Program-made: the position numbers and the translations under genes
Assembly: GCA_002347685.1 (NCBI GenBank)
Contig: DDWS01000066.1
Coordinates: forward strand, 245,863-309,862
Direction of reading: 5' to 3'
Length of the DNA stretch: 64,000 bases
Origin: Syntrophaceae bacterium UBA2280
GTDB lineage: Bacteria; Desulfobacterota; Syntrophia; Syntrophales; Smithellaceae
Shown: piece after piece, positions 26,001 through 34,362 of the stretch
How positions within the stretch are numbered: position 1 is the stretch's first letter
Layout of the letters: each line of letters begins with the position of its first letter
Notes under the pieces: model-generated
Database searches by the model: none
Told to the model about the DNA's origin: nothing
What the model saw: the letters and a program-made list of their open reading frames with translations, nothing else

Positions 26001-27221
26001 CTATTCAGAAAATAATCCTTCGGAAATTATCTTTTCAATTCGTGGGCGGAAGACATTAACAAATCTATTCGCGTGATCGGCAAGCCATTTTTTAATTGGC
26101 TCTCTATTGGCTGTAGATCTCAGATCGTCATAGTATGATAATGTGCCGACCGTATGTTTCCCATCAGAACTTTTCCAACTCAGTTTTTCGCGCAATTCGT
26201 TTTCGATTGTTTCTTTATCATTAAGCAATTTATCATAAATCATATCGGCTAATGCACCTCGTGAAAAGGTTAAAAACACTCCCACCTCTTTTGTTTTTCG
26301 ATAAAAATAAACTGTAATCCATGAATTGCTTTTTGCCGGCATTCGCAAAAATATATTTCCCAATGTTGTGCTTTTCGGCAATGGCTGAGCAGCGTCATCT
26401 AATTTCAAATCGGAAAGAAATTCGGACCAAAATTCTGAATAGAACTTTTGTGATTCACTCATTTCGCCTGATTCATCTTTTTCTATTTCTTCGGCATTCT
26501 TCGCTATCAGCCCATCAGCCTCTAAAGTAATTACCGTCCGATTAACAATCATGGTTTGCGCCAATACTCTCGGCTGAACTAATAGATCCTTATTATCTAA
26601 CCTGTATATCGCCATCTCGACCAGACCAAACGAAAAATGAAGCGTTCCGTGATTCTCGATAAATTCCGTAATCGCCGCCACACCTTCGCGTATGCCATCA
26701 CCTACAATCAAAAGAAGAAACTCGCCGTGCTTCAGGCTTCTCGAAACGGCATCAACGAAATCTGCTTCAACCAGATCAGGATACTGTTCGGCAACCAGGT
26801 CATACAGGCGTTTTGGTGTGCCTGCACTTGTCCGCAGAGACCTTGTTATTTCCCGTTGAAGACCTTCGTACGTCCAGCGACTTATTTCTTTTGCATAATC
26901 CAGTATCTGTCCGATAACTTTGCGGCGTGCCTCCGGATTTCGCCATAGTTTTGCTTCAAGAATAATCAACTTGCCTTCAGGTGTCACATAAAGCAAATCA
27001 ATCGCGCCTGCAGGCGTATTCAATTCTTGACATATGGGTATTAAATTGACGTAGGATTGATCCAGTTCGCTAATAGGCAACGCCTGCGGATTTTTGAAAA
27101 GAAGATCCTGCAACCATTTTTCATCATATTCTGATGCACCGGCACCACTAAGCGGCAGCCGCTCAAGTATTTTTTTACCATGCGCAGATATCAAGATAGG
27201 GGAACCAAATTGATTTTTCAT
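26001..27221 (-). CDS. NucS/DUF91-like PD-(D/E)xK nuclease
   Basis: A 406 aa protein. Residues ~75-105 hold a restriction-nuclease-like core, GAIDLLYVTPEGKLIILEAKL, i.e. the D...ExK signature of the PD-(D/E)xK superfamily. It is preceded by a helical segment (DEKWLQDLLFKNPQALP) typical of NucS/DUF91-type domains. The C-terminal half is unlike the N-terminus and ends in a domain with SWITVYFYRKTKEVGVFLTF. The location beside a type I restriction operon suggests a defence role (inferred). A ~24-bp motif follows the stop. Confidence 0.65.
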   Translation of the reverse strand: MKNQFGSPILISAHGKKILERLPLSGAGASEYDEKWLQDLLFKNPQALPISELDQSYVNLIPICQELNTPAGAIDLLYVTPEGKLIILEAKLWRNPEARRKVIGQILDYAKEISRWTYEGLQREITRSLRTSAGTPKRLYDLVAEQYPDLVEADFVDAVSRSLKHGEFLLLIVGDGIREGVAAITEFIENHGTLHFSFGLVEMAIYRLDNKDLLVQPRVLAQTMIVNRTVITLEADGLIAKNAEEIEKDESGEMSESQKFYSEFWSEFLSDLKLDDAAQPLPKSTTLGNIFLRMPAKSNSWITVYFYRKTKEVGVFLTFSRGALADMIYDKLLNDKETIENELREKLSWKSSDGKHTVGTLSYYDDLRSTANREPIKKWLADHANRFVNVFRPRIEKIISEGLFSE

Positions 27222-27326
27222 TTTTTTACGTACCTTTTCAATTATTTATTGATTATTCTTCAAGGAGAATAAATTGTTTATCATGACGACATTCTTACTT
27301 CTTCCAAACACGGACTCATAGCGGAT

Positions 27327-27545
27327 TCATATGGCCGCCCTTAAATTATTAAGTTTATGCTCGATAAGCTTATAACTATTCATTCTAGCATGGGCTTCGC
27401 CACGCTCTACCACCTGAGAGACAGCCTGCACGCTGCTGTCGATCTGCCCGGCTAATTCCGTATGGGATACGCCCATGTCACGAGATGACCGATAATAAAA
27501 CAACCTGCTGCGTGGTTTGCCTATGTTTAATTGCTTTCGCTTCAT
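27327..27545 (-). pseudogene. Remnant of a RAYT/IS200-like transposase (C-terminus)
   Basis: A 72 aa frame. Its RDMGVSHTELAGQIDSSVQ ... VSQVVERGEAHARMNSYKLI matches the DnaA-like helix-turn-helix at the C-terminus of REP-associated tyrosine transposases. The catalytic HUH and Tyr domain is absent, so only the tail of a former gene remains. It implies past activity of a RAYT element inside the island. Confidence 0.6.
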
Positions 27546-27586
27546 ATCGCTTCTGTCTTTTCTTGCTCAATATTTGAGAAATTTAA

Positions 27587-27611
27587 CAACCTAAGGGCAT
27601 CCAGCTTGTCC
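27587..27611 (+). repeat. Dispersed ~24-bp motif, copy 3
   Basis: Reads CAACCTAAGGGCATCCAGCT then TGTCC, 41 bp upstream (minus strand) of the RAYT remnant. It is related to the copies at 25815 and 25971. Confidence 0.4.
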
Positions 27612-27629
27612 GTTTATTTCTTTATTGAA

Positions 27630-28346
27630 TCAATAATTCCAATCTGCATGACTTGCTGGAAATTTGTTGAGTTCGAATCTTAGTTTCTTCCAGTTGGGTA
27701 GGTAGGTGTCCAGATAATAAAGAAATTTATCTTTGTGATGGCGTTCCAAGAAATGAATCATTTCATGAACGATAATATACTCTAAACAATGTTCCGGTTT
27801 CTTTGCCAGTTCTAGGTTAATCCAGATTCTTTTCTTCTCGATATTGCAGGAACCCCATTTGGTTTTCATCTTCTTAACTTGCCATGCGTTTACTTTTACC
27901 TTTAAAATCTTTTCCCATTTTTCGATTATGGCAGGAATCTGCTTTTTCAGCTCAGTCCGATACCATTCGGTCATTATCTCGTGTCGTTTTTCAGTCGATG
28001 CACCTGGTCTTATATATAGGTCGATATAAGTTTTATTTTTTAATATAACTTTTGGCGCGGATTCCATTTCGATGATGCGTAACAAATATCGTCTGCCCCG
28101 GAAGTAATGGCTTTCTCTGGGCTTGTATTCTCTGGGTGAAATCCTTTCCTGCCCTTCATATTTTCGCTGGTTTCTTTTTATCCAGCTTAATTTGGAAATG
28201 GCAAAAAGCCTGATGGCGTCATCATTCATTTTCAGGGGGGCGGCAATGCGCACGCGTCCGGTCGGCGGATAAACGCCAAGGTGGATATTCCTGATGTCTT
28301 TAGAAACAACGTCTATTTTTATGCTGCTGATGGTGATTTGCTTCAT
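27630..28346 (-). CDS. YgjP-like zinc metallopeptidase
   Basis: A 238 aa protein of the YgjP/DUF45 type. The zinc-binding HEMIHFLERHH motif is near residue 193, preceded by the conserved KTKWGSCN and WINLELAKKP blocks. Such peptidases are often encoded within type I restriction operons; their substrate is unknown. The ATG overlaps the hsdR stop (TAATG), so it is the last gene of the hsdM-abiE-hsdS-hsdR operon. Confidence 0.85.
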   Translation of the reverse strand: MKQITISSIKIDVVSKDIRNIHLGVYPPTGRVRIAAPLKMNDDAIRLFAISKLSWIKRNQRKYEGQERISPREYKPRESHYFRGRRYLLRIIEMESAPKVILKNKTYIDLYIRPGASTEKRHEIMTEWYRTELKKQIPAIIEKWEKILKVKVNAWQVKKMKTKWGSCNIEKKRIWINLELAKKPEHCLEYIIVHEMIHFLERHHKDKFLYYLDTYLPNWKKLRFELNKFPASHADWNY

Positions 28347-31300
28347 TAATAGTCTTGCTGCTTTCTGACGATATTTAATACATATTCAGGCGTGGGATGT
28401 TCAATTCTATGCCGCTTGAGAGTTTCTTCAATCGAATATTTAACGGCTTTCGTTTTTTGAATATTGTCTCTCCAGCCGTCTTTCTTTGTTTTCATGATTT
28501 TTTCATTCAGATCATTGGCCAACACTTCATTATTGCCCAGATTATCATATAAGGCTCTTTTTGCGCCGGTGTTCAGTGAAATCGGATATTCAGAAGTCGT
28601 CTCCGGTTTCATAACCTTACGGGACGCGGCAATAATTTCCTTCAAATACTTCTCATATTCCAGCGTTTCTTCATTGCGCATTTTGATGAGTTCATCCAGA
28701 AGAACACTCATTTTCTCGTAATACATTGGATTGGTCGGGGCTTTTTCGATGATTGCTTTACGCAGGTTATTTTCAATCGTTTCCGCCATGGCCTCTTTAT
28801 TGCGCTGGATGTTTTTGGGCAAATCCTTGACGGCATCTTCACCTTTCGACACCAAAAGCTCCACCAAACTTAAATCATCAAAGTTCGCCAGCATCCGGCT
28901 TTCTTCCGCGCCGATGTAGCTGTCAATCAAGTGCCGCATCGCCGGTTCATATTGCTTTAAATCAATATAATCGCCGCTGGCAATTTGAATTTCTTTGCGC
29001 AAATTCTCGAAATGCTTGATGTCTGCTTTAATATGCGCTGCTTCTTTGTCCGTATAACCCGCTTCTATCATTTCATCGGCTATATTGGCGTAAGCACGGA
29101 TAAGCGCGATGGTGAGTTTATATAACGATACCCGCCTGGGTTCCGTGTCCTTCAGGTCATCAGGATTTGCCGTGTTTTTACCGCAGAAATAACGAATATG
29201 CGCCATGCTGTCTTGGGGTGGTTCCACCGGTTCGCACAATGCTTTGATGGCGTCCAGCGCCTCGCCCAGGCGTTCCTTGCCTGTCTTTAAACGGTCTTTC
29301 AATAAGCCTTCTACATCCGCTTTTTCATAAGCATCGAAAGCGCCGGTGGTGAAATCAGTAAAAGCGTTTTTGAGGCTGTCAAACAAATCCATATAGTCAA
29401 CAATATAGCCATAATCTTTATCATCGCCGTCCAGACGGTTGACGCGGCAGACCGCTTGAAACAGCCCGTGGTCTTGCATTTTCTTGTCTATGTAGAGGTA
29501 CGTGGCGGGCGGTGCATCAAATCCGGTAAGCAGTTTATTGACGACTATCAGCAATTTCATTTGCGCAGGTTCATCGACAAATTTTGCTTTGACTTCTTTT
29601 TCAAACTGTTCAACTTTTTTGATGGCTTCTTCGGGCGATTCGTTGAAATATTCCGCCAGCATTTTTTGATAAATCTCAAATCGCTTTAATTTCTCGGTAT
29701 AACCTTCGCCTGTTTCTTCACCTTTAATGTCGGCATAGGTGGGAATGAAGGATGTAACAATGGCGCAATTCTTCAACCCCGCGTTTTGAAACAGCTCATA
29801 GTAACGGCAGGCATTGTAAATGCTATCCGAAACCAGCATGGCATTGCCTCTGCCGTTTTGCAGGCGTTCTTTTTTCGCCATGTCCATCATCATATCCATC
29901 ACGATTTTTTCCAGCCGCGATTTTGAACTGAATACTTTTTTCACCGTGCCCCATTGCTGCTTCAGCTCGGTTTTGGCAAATTCGGTCAGTCCCTTTGTTT
30001 TTAAATCAAACCATTCGTCAATCTTGGCCATGGAGGTGATATTTTGCTCAATATCCCTGGCTTCATAGCGTAAATCCAGAACAACTTTGTCGGCCACGGC
30101 TTCATCAAATTTATAGGTGTGAATAAATTTTCCGAATATTTCAAAACTGGTTTGCTTGTCTGCTTTTAAAAGCGGCGTCCCCGTAAAACCAATAAACATG
30201 GCGTCGGGCAGGAAATATTTCATGGCATCATGCAGCGTGCCGGACTGGGTGCGATGACATTCATCCACAAACACATAGATGTCGCCTTTGGCTTTGAAGT
30301 CTGTCGGGATGCTGCTTTTCAATTCCTGTAAATAGGCATCCACATCGCCTTCTTCTTTGCCGCCGAATTTATGTATCAGCGAACACATCAGCCAGGGCGA
30401 ATTGTCGTTTAGTTTGCCCAGTAAATCTTTCCCGCTTTTTGTGCGGTAAATGTTTTCTGACACGCCTTTGTAAACTTTTTCAATCTGCTCATCCAGTTCT
30501 TCACGGTCTGTAATGATAAGCACACGGCCTGCGGGATTGTATTCCCGTATCCATTTGGTCAGCCACACCATCGTCAGGCTTTTGCCGCTTCCCTGTGTGT
30601 GCCAGATGATGCCGCCTTCTTTACGCCGTACATGGTCTTGTGCGGCTTTCGTGCCGAAATACTGGTTGTGCCTGCAAAGTTTTTTGATGCCGCGATCAAA
30701 TACGATAAAGTCATGCAGCAGTTCAAGAAAGCGTTCCTTGTGGAGCAACTCCACAATGTTTTTATCCAGCGGATAATCATATTTGGCCGCTCTGTCTCGA
30801 ATGGGTTTGGTCAGTTGCAGCAGATGGAAGTCATTTTTATTGATTTCTTCGCTGACTTCTTTCCATTTCATAAAATACTTTTCTTTAGTATCAATGGCGC
30901 CGTAAGCGATGCCTTCAATATCATTCCCGGCCATAACATACTGAACGGTGGAGAAAAACGGCTTGATGAAAATATGTTTCTGATTGTCCAGGTTCTGACG
31001 GATGCCCTCAGATATGGAAACCGTGCTTCGTTTGAGTTCCAACACACCCAGCGCAATGCCGTTGACATACAAAACAATATCCGGGCGTTTTTTATAGATG
31101 CCTTTGATGGTCACTTCTTCGGCAATGGCAAAATCGTTTTCCAGCGGATGTTCCCAGTCTATCAACCGGACGGTTTCTTTGTTATGACCTGTTTCCGGCT
31201 GTACATTTACGCCATAGCGCAGCAGCGAATAAACCGCCTTGTTCACATCATAAAGGGATTTGCTCTGGTCGTTGACGGCCTTGCCGAAAGCATACAGCGC

Positions 31301-31483
31301 TTTGTTAATCAGGTTGAGGCTGTATTTTTTCCTGGTGAGATAGGCTGTGAGAAGTTCATCTTCAACATTGCTGTTGTTTTCCCTTTCTTCCCAGTTGCCT
31401 AAATAGTCGTATTTAAGTTCTTTCTGGAATAATGCAATTACGCGATTTTGTGTTTCCCGTTCTTTTTTGCCGATGTCGCTCAT
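28346..31483 (-). CDS. hsdR: Type I restriction enzyme, R subunit
   Basis: ATP-dependent translocase and nuclease of the type I restriction complex, 1045 aa. The N-terminal nuclease core is RPDIVLYVNGIALGVLELK (D...ExK). The SF2 helicase motor follows, with Walker A in HTQGSGKSLTMVW, DECH in VFVDECHRTQSG, motif III GFTGTPL and a later QAVCRVNRL motif VI. The C-terminus is helical. The start overlaps the hsdS stop by 4 nt. It appears intact, with no frameshift. Confidence 0.95.
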   Translation of the reverse strand: MSDIGKKERETQNRVIALFQKELKYDYLGNWEERENNSNVEDELLTAYLTRKKYSLNLINKALYAFGKAVNDQSKSLYDVNKAVYSLLRYGVNVQPETGHNKETVRLIDWEHPLENDFAIAEEVTIKGIYKKRPDIVLYVNGIALGVLELKRSTVSISEGIRQNLDNQKHIFIKPFFSTVQYVMAGNDIEGIAYGAIDTKEKYFMKWKEVSEEINKNDFHLLQLTKPIRDRAAKYDYPLDKNIVELLHKERFLELLHDFIVFDRGIKKLCRHNQYFGTKAAQDHVRRKEGGIIWHTQGSGKSLTMVWLTKWIREYNPAGRVLIITDREELDEQIEKVYKGVSENIYRTKSGKDLLGKLNDNSPWLMCSLIHKFGGKEEGDVDAYLQELKSSIPTDFKAKGDIYVFVDECHRTQSGTLHDAMKYFLPDAMFIGFTGTPLLKADKQTSFEIFGKFIHTYKFDEAVADKVVLDLRYEARDIEQNITSMAKIDEWFDLKTKGLTEFAKTELKQQWGTVKKVFSSKSRLEKIVMDMMMDMAKKERLQNGRGNAMLVSDSIYNACRYYELFQNAGLKNCAIVTSFIPTYADIKGEETGEGYTEKLKRFEIYQKMLAEYFNESPEEAIKKVEQFEKEVKAKFVDEPAQMKLLIVVNKLLTGFDAPPATYLYIDKKMQDHGLFQAVCRVNRLDGDDKDYGYIVDYMDLFDSLKNAFTDFTTGAFDAYEKADVEGLLKDRLKTGKERLGEALDAIKALCEPVEPPQDSMAHIRYFCGKNTANPDDLKDTEPRRVSLYKLTIALIRAYANIADEMIEAGYTDKEAAHIKADIKHFENLRKEIQIASGDYIDLKQYEPAMRHLIDSYIGAEESRMLANFDDLSLVELLVSKGEDAVKDLPKNIQRNKEAMAETIENNLRKAIIEKAPTNPMYYEKMSVLLDELIKMRNEETLEYEKYLKEIIAASRKVMKPETTSEYPISLNTGAKRALYDNLGNNEVLANDLNEKIMKTKKDGWRDNIQKTKAVKYSIEETLKRHRIEHPTPEYVLNIVRKQQDY

Positions 31484-32697
31484 ATCAACCTTATTTTCCC
31501 CGTTAATAAATTTTGCATCATGCCCTGCTTGAGCATTTTATATTTAGCTAAATTCTTTTCCAGTGCGTCTATTTCTGCATCCATATCGGATAGGATTTTG
31601 GCAATGCGAATCTGGGTTTCAAATGATGGAAGTGGGATTTTCAAAGATTTGACATCTTTACTGTTTATTGCAGGATAGCTTGACCCTGATATTAAGGTCT
31701 CTATTTGGTCGTTTATGATTGATGCAAAGAAATGATGAAATACGAACCCGCAGTGTGCAATATTTTCTTTACACCTTAGGACCGAAAAGCCTGTTGAACA
31801 AATCCAATTTGAAACATCTTCTTTAATTAATAAATGTGATTTTAGATTTGGCCTTACGGTAGAAATCAGAATATCGCCTTTTTTTATCTTTCGCCTTGCC
31901 CTTGACGGTGCATTGCTGTACGTCAGTTCAGTTGTATTCTTCAAAACACCATAATCAACATCTTCAAGAGAAATGTATTGAAATAAATAATTTGGGCTTG
32001 TGTCATAACCTAAGCTATCTAAATCAATGACACCAATTTCTTCCAACTTCTTAAATTCCCAGCCTTCTTTCGGTTTCAGCAACTCCTGCATGGCCCCTTG
32101 CTTGATGGCGCGCTTTTTGGCAATGAGTTTTTCTAATTGGGTAATTAGCGCATCAGCATCATTTAAAGCGGTTGCTATGGCCGTTTGCTCGGCTTTAGCG
32201 GAGGGGAGTGTAATTTGAAACGAAGCTAAATCCTTATTTGTTATTTGGTTGATGGTTGCCCCTAAGGTTTCATTTATCTGTCTTTGTATGGTATGCGACT
32301 GAAACTGATGAAAGGCAAAAACTGAAATATCACTTCTATAAATTGACATAAAAGCACCGAAAGCACTTCCGGCAGTCTCTTTGTCTATCAAAGCACATTT
32401 GCCAATTAATTGTCTGCTCCCGTTTCTAACGCAAATCAATATATCATTCTCTTTTACAATAACTCTTTTAGGTAAATCCATATCCACATAGACATTATCT
32501 TTGAATGCAAGTTTCCCATTTTGAACATTTGAAGAACGAAGAACCAAGGTGCCATGTGTCTTCACATTAGAAGGGCTATAAGTTAATCCAATTATGCTTT
32601 CGCCAATTTCAGATAGCTTTTTAACATCCCAATCACTTGGAATAATACCAACTTCAGTTTTCTTAAACCCTTTTGGTATTTCCATTGCTTCTACCAT
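31480..32697 (-). CDS. hsdS: Type I restriction enzyme, S (specificity) subunit
   Basis: DNA-recognition subunit, 405 aa, with the usual two target-recognition domains. Each half begins with a TRD (PKGFKKTEVGIIPSDWDVKK; later PKEGWEFKKLEEIG) and ends with a conserved helix (QTAIATALNDADALITQLEK; QIRIAKILSDMDAEIDALEK). The recognised sequence cannot be read from the protein. Its start overlaps the abiEii stop by 7 nt; a second Met four codons in is possible. Both halves look intact. Confidence 0.93.
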   Translation of the reverse strand: MVEAMEIPKGFKKTEVGIIPSDWDVKKLSEIGESIIGLTYSPSNVKTHGTLVLRSSNVQNGKLAFKDNVYVDMDLPKRVIVKENDILICVRNGSRQLIGKCALIDKETAGSAFGAFMSIYRSDISVFAFHQFQSHTIQRQINETLGATINQITNKDLASFQITLPSAKAEQTAIATALNDADALITQLEKLIAKKRAIKQGAMQELLKPKEGWEFKKLEEIGVIDLDSLGYDTSPNYLFQYISLEDVDYGVLKNTTELTYSNAPSRARRKIKKGDILISTVRPNLKSHLLIKEDVSNWICSTGFSVLRCKENIAHCGFVFHHFFASIINDQIETLISGSSYPAINSKDVKSLKIPLPSFETQIRIAKILSDMDAEIDALEKNLAKYKMLKQGMMQNLLTGKIRLI

Positions 32698-33707
32698 TTA
32701 ATCTGATTAATCCTGTTTTGAAGTTCGTTCAGCCTGCCGATCAACTCGGCAAAGGTCAGGGATTCCCCATAGATCATATTTTCCCGCATCTGCTGGTAAT
32801 CGTTTTCCCATGCGCCAAGCAGGGAGTCCGGGGGGATAAAACGTATTTTATCCGGGCTGTGATTTGCGTAATCCAGCCCCGGAAGACTGTTAAACAGACG
32901 GCGATGTTCAACAATGGTTTGGTACAGTTTGGCATCCCTTAGCGCCTTTTCCACAAATTCCGTCCGGCTTAATTTTTCGATGTCGTAGAGGTGACGGCTC
33001 AGGCGGTCAACGCGCATTTTCTCTTGAGGGCGTTGAAATTCTTCATGGAGCAGAAAGATTTTTTCCAGAAAGGTGCGTTCAGGATTGACAGTCGGTATAG
33101 TGACCGGTTTATCGGCAAAAGGTTGTTCAATAAAGTTCCCGGCCATCAGTGTGCCAAAAGATTTTCGGGTAAAGGGTTCTGTCAGCGAACGGCTGCCAAT
33201 TTCAACCAGGACGCCGGGTTTTAAATAGGTTTCCTGTTCGGTCAATTTCGGATAATAGATTTCAACAATGACGGGATCCTGATCGTGGTTTTTCACCTCG
33301 CGGACTTTTACCGTAACCTCCGCAAAGTCTGCTCCTGTAAATTTATTTTGGAGTTCCTGCACAAAAACAGTGGTTAGAAAGTCATAGGATTTTCTTCTTA
33401 ATTTGCGAATAGCGGCTGAGCCCAATGTTCCGCTAAAGCCGAGATGCTCACGATTCAGCGCCAAATCAATGTCTTCCGAAAAACGCTGGATAAGATTCCA
33501 GCCCTTGCTTAGCGAAGTGCCGCCCTTGAAAACCAGTGCGGGCGCACATTCCATTGAAAATATCAGGGACAAGATGTGCACCGCCCACCAGTCTTTTTCA
33601 ATAACGAAGGCCGGTAAACCAGCGCGCTTACCGGTTTCGGTGTAGATATTCAGCCGCTGCTGCTGCGATAATTTTCGCCATTCTTTCAGATGCGTCAAGT
33701 CATTCAT
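32691..33707 (-). CDS. abiEii: AbiEii-type nucleotidyltransferase toxin
   Basis: Toxin of a type IV toxin-antitoxin/abortive infection pair, 338 aa. The nucleotidyltransferase core is FKGGTSLSK (residues 60-68) with SEDIDLAL (77-84), the family's GG(S/T)...DxD pattern. AbiEii-family toxins act as nucleotidyltransferases that stop growth on phage infection. The ATG at 33707 overlaps the antitoxin stop by 8 nt. It lies inside the type I restriction operon, between hsdM and hsdS. Confidence 0.85.
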   Translation of the reverse strand: MNDLTHLKEWRKLSQQQRLNIYTETGKRAGLPAFVIEKDWWAVHILSLIFSMECAPALVFKGGTSLSKGWNLIQRFSEDIDLALNREHLGFSGTLGSAAIRKLRRKSYDFLTTVFVQELQNKFTGADFAEVTVKVREVKNHDQDPVIVEIYYPKLTEQETYLKPGVLVEIGSRSLTEPFTRKSFGTLMAGNFIEQPFADKPVTIPTVNPERTFLEKIFLLHEEFQRPQEKMRVDRLSRHLYDIEKLSRTEFVEKALRDAKLYQTIVEHRRLFNSLPGLDYANHSPDKIRFIPPDSLLGAWENDYQQMRENMIYGESLTFAELIGRLNELQNRINQIKW

Positions 33708-34314
33708 TGGGCTGCCCACTGACAACCGGCCGGAGTAATTTTCTGATCCATTCAGGCGCAAGTTTTATATCATGCTGTAAATGGTAAGGTTTCTCTTTTT
33801 TCAGCAATTCCCGAATCTTTTCCAGCTCCTGATTGCTGACCTTGTCTTTGCCAATGGTCCGCAATGCCTGAACAGCCAGTTTACTGAGCTGGCCGATTGC
33901 AGCTAAATTTTTAGCACTAGACTTTTTAAACGTGATCGTCTGTTTGCCCAATTTTATTTTCCGTGCTGAGGCGTCCGTGTAATAGACCACATTTAAAGGC
34001 ACCTGAGTGCTCAATCCGAGTTTGTACAAAGCATAACTTCCTGTCGGCAGGATGCGGGCTTTATCCCGTTTGGCAATGGCTTTGGCAATATCTTCGATGC
34101 CGGGCATCACGATTCCCAGAATGTTATCCTTAACCGGATGAACATATATACCGGTGGCCACCCGGTGCAGGTAACCCGTGTGCACTAACCTTTCCAATGC
34201 TTTTCCCACAGATTTGGCGTTGCCCATTCCGGCAAAGCTGTCCACAAAAAACAGCGAGCCCCTACTGGCTTTTTTTATTTTTCTAAGTACCTGTAATTCA
34301 ATGCTTCTATCCAT
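33700..34314 (-). CDS. abiEi: AbiEi-type antitoxin / transcriptional regulator
   Basis: A 204 aa antitoxin candidate. It has an N-terminal winged-helix (LEVLRKIKKASRGSLFFVD-like region with ALERLVHTGYLHRVATGIYV) and a C-terminal domain ending RKLLRP, as in AbiEi/DUF6088 proteins. AbiEi proteins repress their own operon by binding inverted repeats. A perfect inverted repeat sits 15 bp upstream (34329-34361). I use the second Met (34314) as start. It is translationally coupled to abiEii. Confidence 0.8.
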   Translation of the reverse strand: MDRSIELQVLRKIKKASRGSLFFVDSFAGMGNAKSVGKALERLVHTGYLHRVATGIYVHPVKDNILGIVMPGIEDIAKAIAKRDKARILPTGSYALYKLGLSTQVPLNVVYYTDASARKIKLGKQTITFKKSSAKNLAAIGQLSKLAVQALRTIGKDKVSNQELEKIRELLKKEKPYHLQHDIKLAPEWIRKLLRPVVSGQPNE

Positions 34315-34328
34315 ATTATGTTCCGCCT

Positions 34329-34361
34329 TTTGTCGCAAATATAGCAAATATTTGCGACAAA
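34329..34361. promoter_or_regulatory. Inverted-repeat operator in front of abiEi
   Basis: TTTGTCGCAAATAT and its exact reverse complement ATATTTGCGACAAA are separated by 5 bp (AGCAA). The 14-bp arms lie between the hsdM stop (34363) and the abiEi start (34314). It is the likely autoregulatory site of AbiEi. It ends 1 bp from the hsdM stop codon, so it may also separate toxin-antitoxin from hsdM transcription. Confidence 0.7.
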
Positions 34362-34362
34362 G

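Noticed and set aside
25800..27620. Possible integron attC sites at the CTAAGGGCAT motifs
   Set aside because: The AACAAC/GTTRRRY core pairs and the cassette-like palindromes of attC are missing, and there is no integrase.
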